Assembly (NCBI GenBank): GCA_018401885.1
Contig: JAGYKB010000002.1
Span: 1 to 64,000, forward strand
Direction: 5' to 3'
Source: Gammaproteobacteria bacterium
GTDB taxonomy: Bacteria; Pseudomonadota; Gammaproteobacteria; Pseudomonadales; Pseudohongiellaceae
DNA length: 64,000 bases
Of this stretch, positions 54,501-62,896 are shown one piece after another. The translations under genes and the position numbers were made by a program. Position 1 is the stretch's first letter; the number at the start of each line of letters is the position of its first letter. The notes under the pieces were generated by a model that saw only the letters and a program-made list of their open reading frames with translations, searched no databases and had not been told where the DNA came from.

Positions 54501-54982
54501 TCAATAATGGCGTGCCCGCCATTCATCTCTTTTCGGGGCTTCATACCGACTATCACCGGATTAGCGATAGCGTGGCGAAAATCGACTACAGGGGCCTCTC
54601 ATCAGTTGCCTCATGGCTCGAGGAAGCCGCGATTTACCTTGGTCAGCGTACCGATCCGCTAAGGGTAACGCTCGCGAATGCGCCGATTGCGGTTGCGCCA
54701 ATGGGGTCTGAGGAGCGCAGGGCGAGCCTTGGTACTTTGCCGGACTTCGCCTATATCGGCGAGGGTGTGCGTATCACGGGTGTCACCCCTGGCAGTGCAG
54801 CTGAAACTGCCGGACTCAGCGAGGGCGACATTATATTGTCATTAAACGGGCAAGTACTTTCCGATCTACAAACTTACTCTACTTTGCTGAGATCATTATC
54901 GATCGGTGATGAAGTGTTGCTCGAACTTAGGCGCGGCGAAGAAGTGCGCTCTATTTCCGCGACGCTTACCGCGCGGCGCTAG
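51515..54982 (+). CDS. Exported M1-M28 double metallopeptidase with C-terminal PDZ domain
   Basis: This 1155-aa protein begins with a signal peptide (LVIGFLGLVSLQTLFAQ). The N-terminal half is M1-aminopeptidase-like with the zinc motif HEILHNWWGN (H318, E319, H322) and the third ligand E in WSEGLTAYLAD. The second half is an M28 (PepQ/Y-type) aminopeptidase: GAHYDHLG (H863), GADDNASG (D880), FSGEEAGLLG (E914/E915), NLDAVGR and HTDYHRISD. A PDZ domain follows (VTPGSAAETAGLSEGDIILSLNG). Two zinc exopeptidase domains on one chain is unusual. It is coupled to the propeller lipoprotein. Confidence 0.9.
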   Translation: MPRSLVIGFLGLVSLQTLFAQDLEEAANAAAAERAPVHHSLTVTIDPHNNRLEVTDKIDLPENFGRSDIVFELNANLQITNRPRGLRETGGVSAELAQGINETGGLAASKARYSVDLPRRRGQPLELSYSGTLFDETRQTGAQYSQSFSETSGIIDSRGVYLNRGSVWIPAFGDELVTFEMQVQFADSARGWRSISQGDRAGDNIWRSDVPMEEVYLIAAAFTEYTSTYTSVLASAGNPREVDVLALLRTPDSNLAAKYLDATERYLALYEPLLGAYPYSKFALVENFWETGYGMPSFTLLGEQIIRFPFIIDSSYPHEILHNWWGNGVYPEYESGNWSEGLTAYLADHLFQEVEGRGPEYRKEMLARVKNYVSEAADFPLEEFTSRNSAASQAIGYGKTLMLWHMLRIELGDELFLSGLKQFYRDFRFKRASFSDIATHFSALAERDLQPFFTQWVTRKGAPELAVSVLEERGDKARLMFAQIQDEAPFAFKVPVALYYAGIDVPQIVNLTLSQRAEGFLADNYSSLEAVVVDPYYDLFRMLDRAETPPTIGELFGASAITFVVPSAGVDSRASDLEKAGSALTESHWRELAANFGEGVSARIVRDDEIESLPADSSVWVLGINNRFADVAIEAAAQDVSRRENGLSLGTTEVEFQDRSSVFVTRHPSSDELALGFISIDSSAAQPGLIEKLPHYGKYSYLSFLGDAPTNDVKGVWASSDSPLVWHNPEKASTRALASLPAVPALAELPPKYLQANLARHIEQLTATAMLGRGITGPLPSPILVGAHVAISESGRDGGIEEAARYIQSEFRRIGLQAIGGSYLQTWKDTLADGRAQQLSNIVGLIPGSDPTLAHQPVVLGAHYDHLGLDERGVPFPGADDNASGVAVLIEVAAKLKRAFTPVRPIVIVAFSGEEAGLLGSKHFVSSPPSALGEVEFYAMLNLDAVGRLEGRKLQVFGSESAYEWPFMAQGIGYTIGVESQLPDQTIASSDHVSFLNNGVPAIHLFSGLHTDYHRISDSVAKIDYRGLSSVASWLEEAAIYLGQRTDPLRVTLANAPIAVAPMGSEERRASLGTLPDFAYIGEGVRITGVTPGSAAETAGLSEGDIILSLNGQVLSDLQTYSTLLRSLSIGDEVLLELRRGEEVRSISATLTARR

Positions 54983-55139
54983 TTGTATTTAGCTAATGCA
55001 ACTAATTGTTGCGTAAACCCCTAAGTTATTAATTCTCTTGTAAACTTCTATCCCCTGGATCGCTCGATAGTTCGATCCCCGTCATTGACATGGTGAGTCG
55101 GCCGCGATAACCGCGAGTCCCTTTGCAGCGAGCGATCAC

Positions 55140-57563
55140 ATGAGCGTCAAGGTTTTCAAATTCCACCAACTTACTTTTTTGCTTTTCGCAGTCACCTGCC
55201 TCTTTACGGCGCTGCCCGCGGGTAAATTGCTAGGGCAGGACGAATTGACTGTAGCGCTGCCTCAGATCACTCGCATCGAGCAAAGCGATGCCAACATCAC
55301 GATAGACGGATTCATCGACGAAGACGTCTGGAAAGACCTGCCTGTCATCGATGGTATGAAGGTTATCGATCCCGATACGTTAGCCGACACGCCTTACGAA
55401 ACGCATGTTCGATTCTTTTATACCGAGCGAGGCATTTATCTAAGTGCGATGAATTTCCAGCCGCAAGAAACGCTCATGGCACGTATGACATCGCGTGATG
55501 TAAGACTCGAACGCGATGGCTTTGTTGTCGCGATCGATGCATCGGGAGAAGGGCTCTACGGATTTTATTTGCGTATTAACCTAGGTAACTCGTTAACCGA
55601 TGCGACCATCCTTCCAGAGCGAACTTTTAATTTTCAATGGGATGGCCCCTGGCTTGCGCGCACACAAGCCCTTGAGAATGGTTGGAGCGCCGAGTATTAC
55701 ATTCCTTGGTCTATGATGCCTCTTCCTCAGGTCGATGATGTCCGCAAGATTGGCCTCTATTTGGAGCGTCAGGTTGGGCATTTGCAAGGTGAGGCTTGGG
55801 CTAACCCGCCGTTGCCCGGAACAGTTAATCAATTCCTCTCTGCGTTTGAAAGCTATGAACTAAAAGATATAGAACCGAGGCGACAGCTCACTTACTACCC
55901 TTTTGCATCGGGTATATACGACGGAGTGCGTGATGAATCTACTTATAAAGTAGGCACAGAGATTTTCTGGCGACCCACCTCAAACTCTCTACTGTCGGCA
56001 AGTCTGAATCCCGATTTTGGCAATGTGGAATCCGATGATGTTGTTGTTAATCTGACGGCTTTCGAGGTGTTCTTTCCTGAGCGGCGCGTTTTCTTTTTAG
56101 AAGGGCAGGATGTTTTTAATACGTCGCCGCGAACCTCTGGGCGCGCCGGTCCTGGTGGACCAATTTCGCTTCTCAACACGAGGCGTATTGGCGGAGCCGC
56201 GATCTATGATGTCCCCAAAGATGTGGATGTAGTGCCAACAGACCTAAGCCAGCCCTCAGAGTTACTTGGCGCGGTAAAACTAACCGGTCAAAGCGGTAAT
56301 TGGCGTTACGGTACGCTGCTCGCATCTGAAAACGAATCACAAATAGGCGGCACGCTCGACGACGGTACCGAGGTTACATTAAATGCGGTCGGTCGAGATT
56401 TCAGCGTTGCGCGCTTGCTGTACGAAGACACAAGTAGCGGCGGGCGCCGCGCCATAGGATGGATGGGGACAAACCTTTCACACCCAACAATCGATGCGAC
56501 GGCGCATGCCGTCGATATGCATTATTTCTCTGCAGACAACCGCTTCGTGATTGATACGCAGCTTATGCACAGTGATGTCGACGGCAAAACCGGCAATGGC
56601 TTTTTAGGTGATGTTGTCTTCAGGCCAAGGCGAGGGCTGCAGCACACTGTGCGCGCAACCTATATCGATGACTCGCTGGATATCAATGAGTTAGGATTTC
56701 TAACGCGCAACGATCAAATGAACCTCGACTATAATTTTTTTCAGATTGAGTCGGACGCTCCCGGTCTTAGACAACGGACAACGAGTCTCTTTTTCACAAA
56801 TCAGTGGAATACAGAGGGTGAGCCAGTCAGGTTGGGGATGTTCTTAAATCGGGGCTACAACACCCTCGATAACAACACCTATGACATAAGCCTACGCTAT
56901 TTCCCGGAGCGTATCGATGATCGACTCGGTCGTGGCACTGGCGATTTTAAGGTTGAGGGCAGATACGGATTAAACCTAGGTTTCAGAACCAACCCTGCGG
57001 ATAAACTTGCCTTCAGTTTCGATTTGAATCTCGATCAAGATGAGCTTGGACCAGCGAGAACAGGTGCAACGAGCGGAATAACCTGGCGTCCAAATGATCG
57101 TTTCTCAAGTGATCTAAGGTTAGACTATACAGACCGTGAGGCGCTGCTCGTCCACCAAGGAAGTGGCGCTTACACTAGCTTTGAGGCTCATCAATGGGCG
57201 CCTCGGCTAGAAATGAATTATTTTCTCAACGCCTGGCAGCAGCTTCGTTTTACCCTGCAATGGACTGCGCTCAAAGCTTTTGAGGATCGATTCTGGCAGG
57301 TCGATTCACAAAATTTAGATTTTCTGCAGCCGGTCGCTAAACCCAGCGAGGAATCGGATAGTTTCACCATAAGCAGGCTCACCTTCCAAGCGCGCTATCG
57401 GTGGGAGATTGCCCCGCTTTCGGATCTTTTCGTGGTGTATACACGCGGCAGTAATTTGCCTACCGATAGCTTCGAAACCTTCCAAGATTTGTTGGTGCAG
57501 TCATGGACGGACAGGGTAGTCGATACCCTTGCAATTAAGTTAAGGTATCGGTTCGGTTCCTAG
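55140..57563 (+). CDS. DUF5916 outer-membrane protein with N-terminal CBM9-like domain
   Basis: This is an 807-aa exported protein. A signal peptide is followed by a carbohydrate-binding family 9-like domain (ITIDGFIDEDVWKD, FYTERGIYLSAMN, DGFVVAIDASGEG) and then a DUF5916 beta-barrel (SLNPDFGNVESDDVVVNLTAFEVFFPERRVFFLEG) that ends with RYRFGS. Such proteins are common in marine bacteria that take up polymers; the function has not been established in the family. Located after the peptidase fusion on the same strand. Confidence 0.85.
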   Translation: MSVKVFKFHQLTFLLFAVTCLFTALPAGKLLGQDELTVALPQITRIEQSDANITIDGFIDEDVWKDLPVIDGMKVIDPDTLADTPYETHVRFFYTERGIYLSAMNFQPQETLMARMTSRDVRLERDGFVVAIDASGEGLYGFYLRINLGNSLTDATILPERTFNFQWDGPWLARTQALENGWSAEYYIPWSMMPLPQVDDVRKIGLYLERQVGHLQGEAWANPPLPGTVNQFLSAFESYELKDIEPRRQLTYYPFASGIYDGVRDESTYKVGTEIFWRPTSNSLLSASLNPDFGNVESDDVVVNLTAFEVFFPERRVFFLEGQDVFNTSPRTSGRAGPGGPISLLNTRRIGGAAIYDVPKDVDVVPTDLSQPSELLGAVKLTGQSGNWRYGTLLASENESQIGGTLDDGTEVTLNAVGRDFSVARLLYEDTSSGGRRAIGWMGTNLSHPTIDATAHAVDMHYFSADNRFVIDTQLMHSDVDGKTGNGFLGDVVFRPRRGLQHTVRATYIDDSLDINELGFLTRNDQMNLDYNFFQIESDAPGLRQRTTSLFFTNQWNTEGEPVRLGMFLNRGYNTLDNNTYDISLRYFPERIDDRLGRGTGDFKVEGRYGLNLGFRTNPADKLAFSFDLNLDQDELGPARTGATSGITWRPNDRFSSDLRLDYTDREALLVHQGSGAYTSFEAHQWAPRLEMNYFLNAWQQLRFTLQWTALKAFEDRFWQVDSQNLDFLQPVAKPSEESDSFTISRLTFQARYRWEIAPLSDLFVVYTRGSNLPTDSFETFQDLLVQSWTDRVVDTLAIKLRYRFGS

Positions 57564-57602
57564 TGGCCAATCATCCAAAAGTAATAACCAAGAGAATTAT
57601 CA

Positions 57603-58631
57603 ATGATGGATAGTCGTCGGCGTGCAGTGCAACTTATTGGAGTGTTAGCTATGGGCCTCTTGACTTCATCGGGGGCAATCGCTCAGAAAATCGTCGTCGC
57701 CCATCGCGGCGCAAGCGGCTATCTTCCTGAGCATACGCTCGAAGCCAAGGCGATGGCCTATGCCATGGGTGCCGATTACATCGAGCAAGATGTAGTCATG
57801 ACCAAAGATGATCAACTTATTGTCATCCACGATATCACGCTGGATAGAACAACCGACGTCGCCGAAAAATTTCCCGGGCGTGCGCGTGCAGACGGCAAGC
57901 ACTACGCAATCGATTTTACGCTCGCCGAGATTCGTCAACTCGCGGTCAGCGAGGGCGCGCGAATCGTCAACGGAGAGCGCGTGCAGGGATACGCGGCGCG
58001 TTTCCCTATGCGTACCTCCTCGTTTCGCATCGCCACGCTGGCCGAAGAGTTAGAATTGATTCAGGGATTGAATAAGTCTACTGGCCGCGACATTGGTATC
58101 TATCCCGAAATCAAATCCCCCGAATTCCATTTGGCAGAAGGAAAAGACCTTGGTCGCGCGTTGGTTGCCGAACTCAAGGCCTACGGTTATACAAGCAAGG
58201 CGCAAAAAGTTTTTTTGCAAACGTTTAGTTGGGAGGAGGTTAAGCGCCTACGCGACGAGATTCTGCCCGAAGCTGGTATAGACCTAAAGTTGGTGATGCT
58301 CGTTGGCGACGAAGAAGAGTATCAGTGGATGTTTAATGAGAGCGGCATGCAGGAAGTAGGGCGTTACGCCGACGGGTTCGGTCCGGAAAAAAGTCTTCTC
58401 ATTGCGCCGGACTCCACGCCGGGCAATCTTAAAATAAGCAATTTAGTTGAGCTTGCACATGCCAGCGGCATGCAGGTGCATCCGTATACCTTCAGAGCAG
58501 ACGAGGGTCAGGTGGCTAAGTGGGCAGGCAGCTTCGAGGCAATGCTTGAGGCGTTTTTCTTCGAGGCGGAAATCGATGGCGCCTTCACCGATTTCCCCGA
58601 TCGCGCGGTAGAGTTTCTTCGCGAGCGCTAG
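57603..58631 (+). CDS. glpQ: Glycerophosphodiester phosphodiesterase, periplasmic
   Basis: This 342-aa TIM-barrel enzyme hydrolyses glycerophosphodiesters to glycerol-3-phosphate and an alcohol. The signal ends near AIAQK. Catalytic motifs are HRGASGYLPEHT, YIEQDVVMTKD and VIHDITLDRTTD; the E-x-K of the barrel is YPEIKSP. The closing IDGAFTDFPD is typical of GlpQ. No glpT neighbour is seen. It converges with a decayed TonB receptor gene and the 13-bp repeats. Confidence 0.92.
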   Translation: MMDSRRRAVQLIGVLAMGLLTSSGAIAQKIVVAHRGASGYLPEHTLEAKAMAYAMGADYIEQDVVMTKDDQLIVIHDITLDRTTDVAEKFPGRARADGKHYAIDFTLAEIRQLAVSEGARIVNGERVQGYAARFPMRTSSFRIATLAEELELIQGLNKSTGRDIGIYPEIKSPEFHLAEGKDLGRALVAELKAYGYTSKAQKVFLQTFSWEEVKRLRDEILPEAGIDLKLVMLVGDEEEYQWMFNESGMQEVGRYADGFGPEKSLLIAPDSTPGNLKISNLVELAHASGMQVHPYTFRADEGQVAKWAGSFEAMLEAFFFEAEIDGAFTDFPDRAVEFLRER

Positions 58632-58639
58632 GCGTACTA

Positions 58640-58704
58640 CCTAACCCTAGAACCCAACGCTAGAGCCTAACCTCAGGACCTAGCCCTAGAACCTTACCCT
58701 GAGT
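58640..58704. repeat. Five imperfect 13-bp tandem repeats at the end of the TonB receptor gene
   Basis: Units are CCTAACCCTAGAA, CCCAACGCTAGAG, CCTAACCTCAGGA, CCTAGCCCTAGAA and CCTTACCCTGAGT, head to tail. The last ones overlap the receptor stop codon at 58686-58688 and its final codons. The likely origin is tandem duplication of the gene's own 3' end. It lies between two convergent genes. Confidence 0.85.
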
Positions 58705-59543
58705 CCGACAAACGCAGCGCGCGGCTGACCGGCACCCAAGAATCTTGGGATTGTCATATCAGCTATTAGTGGCACGTTGACCTCGCCCGGTTCCTCTCCG
58801 AGCAAACCAAACGTGTCGTAGTCTCGGTCTAAGAGATTATCGACTCGCGCATAAATCTCGACCGTATCGCTATAATAGTAACGAGTGCGGAGATTCACTA
58901 CGGCATAGCCGGCAGTGGGCGAGAGCTGGTTAGACTCGTCTCCTCGTAATACTTGACCGCTATTAGCGAGCAGGTCTACCCCCAGCTGCCAGCGAGAGGT
59001 AAGAGCGTAGTCGGTGACAAGTTTGAATTGCTGTTCTGGAATGCCGGGTATGCTATCACCCTTAAAAATTGCGATCTCTCCTTCGTCATCGGCGAAGTCG
59101 TGATTCGGACTCAGTGCGTTAAAATCGGCCTCGAACGTTGCCTCGATATGACTGTAGGCAAGCATCCAGTTCAGTGCGCCCTTGCTGCCCAGAATTTTCC
59201 CTTCGAAGCCGCGGCGTCGAGTCTTTTCGACATTGGCAAAGAGGCCGGTCGAGCGGCCGGTGGTCTGGAAAAGGATATCGTCGCGGTTTGTTGTGTTAAA
59301 CAAACCGATTTCGTATCGCATAGAGCCAATAGCTGCGAGGGGCAGCGCAAGTGTGCCGCGCGCCCCGAGCTCGACATTTTTAGCGACGACCTGCTCCAGC
59401 GGCGGATCGGCGAGAAAGGCGTTTGGCAGGCGGCATTCGAAGTCGATGTCGTCCGGGTCGTCGCCGCGCTCGATGGCGAAGCGCTGAGCGACTTCGAACA
59501 CGCCTTCGTTACAGGCGAGCTCGATCGGTGTCGTTCGCGCGAG
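58686..59543 (-). pseudogene. TonB-dependent receptor, C-terminal barrel part (broken gene)
   Basis: This is the end of the receptor that begins at 61044. Read from about 59543 it gives TTPIELACNEGVFEVAQ, the barrel segment that family members have as (R-x-P-T-P-I-E-L-A-C), then CRLPNAFLADPPLEQVVAKN and the last barrel strands ending VGLRVRF. It lacks its own start codon. The preceding frame ends at 59509, so there is a frameshift between 59509 and 59543. The barrel stretch that should precede it, several tens of residues, is missing. The terminal F is encoded inside the fifth 13-bp repeat. Confidence 0.8.
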
Positions 59544-61044
59544 CGGATAAGGTGAGCGCGATCGTGTCTGTGAGCTGGGTCGTGTTGGTCACGTAAAGAC
59601 TCGTTGAGCGCGTTGCGGTCTCTACCGAGGTCGCTTCGGCATCGACGAACGTGCCCGTACCGAGCCCAGTGGTTACCCGCGTAATGGGGTCTAGCTCGGA
59701 CAGCTCGAGCACCGAGACGAAGTTCGATAAGCCGCGATAGTAGGCTCCGCCAACGATGAGCTGATTTTCAAATCCTGCGAGCGCTGCCGTGTTGCGCCAC
59801 TGCAAATCGATGCCGCGGCTGCGCTGCGTACGTCGGCTTATATTATTAATCGCCTCGTCGCTGAGCCTTCCCGTGCCGGAGAGGTCTTCGGTAAAATCTT
59901 CGAGATTAAACTCGTCATCAGAACCGAGGCTATTGAGATAGTCCTCGAGGGCATCGGCGCTGGCAAACTGATTGTCGCAGAGATCGTCATCATCGAGTCC
60001 GAGCTCTTCCAGATCGTCGTCCTCAAGCTCTTCGATCAGCGTTGGGATGCCGCCGAAGCTGCACACGCCGAATTCTGAACCGTCGCCGTTAAACGCATCG
60101 GTGGTGTTGCGGCGGTTAAAGAGATTGCCGCTAAGGGTTTGCTCAGGGCTTAGTTCGAAGGCGAAGTCTAAGGCCGCCATCAGCAGATCGTTTTCGGTAA
60201 TATCAGGTGCGGTAAACACGGCGGCGCGGTCTAGAGCAAGAAGCTCAACGGGCGCCGCGCCGTTGCCTCGCAGGTTAGAATCCCCCCGCTGAAGATCGGC
60301 ATTAATCGATCCGCGCTCACCGCGCCAACCGACGCTCGCATACGCGTTTAGCGCCTCAGAAGCGGACTGGTCGCGCCAGCCGTCTTCGTCAAATGACTCG
60401 ATGTTGAGATAATAAGCGAATCCTTCGGTGCCGTCGTAGCTATTGCCGCCGGTCTCGAGGAACGCGGTCGTGCGACCGAACGAGCCTGCGCGCACGCCAA
60501 GCTGAGAGCCTTCGAAATCGAAGCCATTTTTCATACGGATCCCTAGTGACCCTCCTAGGCTGTTGAGGCCAAAGAGGGGATTCGTGCCGCCGGTCAGCGT
60601 GACGCCCGCGATAGCCGACTGGGGCATAAGATCCCAGTTGACCGAGTCACCGAGCGGCTCGTTAATGCGCGCGCCGTTCTGATAGACGCTCAGGCCCTGT
60701 GCTAGACCTAGCAGTGGCGAGGCGGTGAAGCCGCGATATTGTAGGTCTGGCTGCAGCGGATTATTCTGCGCGTCGTTAAGCGACACGCTGCCGAAGCCGC
60801 GACGAAGAAAGTCCGCTAGGCTTGCGTTGTCACCCTGCTGTATCGCGGCCGCGTCTGCGGTCTGCACAGGGTAGGGGAGTTTGTTTCGGTCGATGCCGAC
60901 GCCGCCTGGTATAACGCCAATCACGATGATTTCCTCGACGCTCAGCTCGGCTGCTGCCTCTTGTCCAAACGCATTGCCGGCCAGCAAAAGAGGCGCACCG
61001 AGCGCCGCAATGGTCAGTCGTAGCGGGGTTTTAGGTGTCTTCAT
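59509..61044 (-). pseudogene. TonB-dependent receptor, signal, plug and first barrel part (broken gene)
   Basis: This 511-codon frame starts MKTPKTPLRL with a signal peptide ending NAFGQ. The plug is present (PYPVQTADAAAIQQGDNASL, QYRGFTASPLLG, GGTNPLFGLNSLGGSLGI), then the first barrel strands. It includes an unusually acidic insertion (LEDDDLEELGLDDDDL) with two nearby cysteines. After LSARANDTD the frame leaves the family pattern and stops at 59509. With the C-terminal part in another frame, the gene has both a deletion and a frameshift and is probably not functional. Confidence 0.82.
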
Positions 61045-61207
61045 GATGATTTTAATCCTATTCGTTTAAAGAGACTGTTCCAGCCACAGTTCTCGCTCTG
61101 GCTAGGGTATAATCAAAAATTATTACAGCTAAAGTCGTGCCTGATAATAGCGCGCCCGCCGTGCGCTGATTTTGTTCAGCCTTTGCCCCTTTCGTTCGGA
61201 GTTCGCC

Positions 61208-61909
61208 ATGTCAACGTCCACCTATTTCATTACCGGTTGTAACCGTGGTCTCGGCCTCGAATTTGTGCATCAGCTACTCGCGCGCGGAGAGCGCGTGATT
61301 GCTACCTGCCGCGATATCGCCACGTCGACTGACCTTACCGCCCTCACACTCAAGCACAGTGGACAACTTTCGCTCGTTGAGATGGAGGTCTCGAACGAGG
61401 CGTCGATGCGCGAAGCGATAGCCCTGCTTAACGGCGAAGCAATTGATGTTTTTATCAACAATGCGGGAATTTATGGGCCGAGGGATGCCAATTTTGGCAA
61501 CGTTCACGGCCCGGCAATGACCGAGGTTCTCTACACCAATGCAGTTGCCCCGATGCTGCTGACACAACTGCTTATCGATAATGTGCGTAAGGGTAGTGGC
61601 AAGAAGCTTGTCTATATAAGCTCGAAGATGGGCTCGATCGCAGATAATGGCCGCGGCGGATCGTATATTTATCGCAGCTCCAAGACGGCACTTAACTCGG
61701 TAGTAAAAAGCCTCGCATTGGACTTTGCACCCGAGGGTATAGCGGCCGCGACGCTTCACCCAGGGTGGGTACGCACTGACATGGGTGGACCTAATGGTCT
61801 TATCGATGCGCCCGAGAGTGTCAGCGGTATGTTAAACGTGATCGATGGTCTGAGCGTTGCTAGCACGGGTCAATTTTACAACTATGATGGCTCGACCATC
61901 GCCTGGTAG
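61208..61909 (+). CDS. Short-chain dehydrogenase/reductase
   Basis: This 233-aa protein has the SDR Rossmann fold: TGCNRGLG cofactor site, NNAGIYG, a catalytic Ser-Tyr-x3-Lys (SSKMG... YRSSKTALN) and HPGWVRTDMGG. It belongs to the group of C-factor-like SDRs. ATG 61208 follows CGGAG; the frame open from 61172 is not used. A TATAAT (61109) upstream is a candidate -10. It is divergent from the broken TonB receptor. Substrate unknown. Confidence 0.88.
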   Translation: MSTSTYFITGCNRGLGLEFVHQLLARGERVIATCRDIATSTDLTALTLKHSGQLSLVEMEVSNEASMREAIALLNGEAIDVFINNAGIYGPRDANFGNVHGPAMTEVLYTNAVAPMLLTQLLIDNVRKGSGKKLVYISSKMGSIADNGRGGSYIYRSSKTALNSVVKSLALDFAPEGIAAATLHPGWVRTDMGGPNGLIDAPESVSGMLNVIDGLSVASTGQFYNYDGSTIAW

Positions 61910-61970
61910 GCGTAGGTCTCGGTCGGCAGGAAGATGCACCGTTTTTTACCTATCCAAATTGAGACACAGA

Positions 61971-62591
61971 ATGAAACGATTCCTCCCAGTATTTCTCAGC
62001 GCTGCGCTGTTCCTTAATTCTGCGCCGGCGTTCGGTCACGGCGGCGTTGCGTTTGAAGACGATGTTTGTCTCATAAGTATCAATTTCCTCCAGGCGCACT
62101 TTACCGTGTTCCAGCCCGAGCAGAGTGAGGCCGAAGAGCACTGCGAAGACATTCCCGAGGTGGCCCGCTCCGTGTTTGTCATGGAGTATCTGCACGATCT
62201 GCTGCCCGAAATGCTTATTGATCTGCGGATCATCAAAGATGTCGACAAGCTCGGTCGTTTCGCTTCGTGGTCTGACATCGAGGCGATTGAAGACCTCGAC
62301 GCGCTGACGGTCTTCTATGAAGAACCAAGGATAGAAGACGGCGGTTACTACAGCACCGAATATACCTTCGATGAAAAGGGCGCCTACATCGGTGTCGTTA
62401 CCGCCCGTCACCCGACTGAGAATCGCGACTACAACGCGGTCTTTTACTTTCAAGTCGGCGGCGCTGACTATGGCACGCTCCCTCTGTTCGCGTTGCTGCT
62501 GATAGGACTTCACGGACTATATTGGTTAACTAGCGGCGGTCCCGAACGGCGACGTCAACGCAGGCTCGAAGCTGCCGCGATGAGGGGCTAA
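61971..62591 (+). CDS. Periplasmic protein of unknown function with C-terminal membrane anchor
   Basis: The 206-aa product starts at ATG 61971, although the frame is open from 61857. A signal peptide ends at APAFG, leaving a mature N terminus HGGVAFEDD that could bind copper or another metal. A long periplasmic domain contains ISINFLQAHFTVFQP, CEDIPE, YLHDLLPEMLIDLRIIKD and the paired cysteines. A C-terminal membrane segment (about residues 175-195) is followed by a basic tail. I do not recognise a characterised family. Confidence 0.7.
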   Translation: MKRFLPVFLSAALFLNSAPAFGHGGVAFEDDVCLISINFLQAHFTVFQPEQSEAEEHCEDIPEVARSVFVMEYLHDLLPEMLIDLRIIKDVDKLGRFASWSDIEAIEDLDALTVFYEEPRIEDGGYYSTEYTFDEKGAYIGVVTARHPTENRDYNAVFYFQVGGADYGTLPLFALLLIGLHGLYWLTSGGPERRRQRRLEAAAMRG

Positions 62592-62648
62592 CATCGTCTA
62601 TGCGCACTTGAGTAGGCGCACCTTCTGCCGATAATAAGCGGGAGACTG

Positions 62649-62679
62649 CGAAATAAAGACGAAATAAGACGAAATAGAA
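62649..62679. repeat. 10-11 bp direct repeats CGAAATAAGA
   Basis: CGAAATAAAGA, CGAAATAAGA and CGAAATAGAA follow each other without gaps. The period is close to one helical turn, which could favour curvature or protein binding. Confidence 0.65.
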
Positions 62680-62726
62680 AGGCACGCATACAGAACCAAC
62701 AGGAATAAACTAATCGGACTAACCAG

Positions 62727-62766
62727 TAATAAAATAGTAATAGAATAGTTATAGGGTAGTTATAAG
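62727..62766. repeat. 11-bp direct repeats TAATARAATAG
   Basis: TAATAAAATAG, TAATAGAATAG, TTATAGGGTAG and a partial TTATAAG follow each other. The period of 11 bp matches the helix. They lie about 130 bp before the HNH gene. Confidence 0.65.
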
Positions 62767-62896
62767 CAGACGCGTGTGGAATTGTCTCTGCGGGTGTAAG
62801 CTCGGGGCATAGAGCGAACAAAAACGTAAGAAGAAGTCTCAGTCAGTAAAGAAACGAGCGTGATCGGTCAATGTCCCTGGAGGCGAGTGATTCGGT

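Larger units (their letters stand above)
62592..62896. other. AT-rich gap upstream of the HNH endonuclease gene, with short repeats
   Basis: This 305-bp region holds two arrays of short repeats (62649-62679 and 62727-62766). The minus-strand frame at 62588-62821 reads through these repeats and is not credible. A ribosome-binding GGAGG lies at 62879-62883. Confidence 0.55.

Noticed and set aside
55057-55078. tRNA-like T-loop string (GTTCGATCCC)
   Set aside because: No matching acceptor, D or anticodon arms surround it; it is part of a short GGATCG/CGATCC inverted repeat instead.
62588-62821. 77-codon minus-strand frame
   Set aside because: Its hydrophobic run is just a translation of the AT-rich short repeats.
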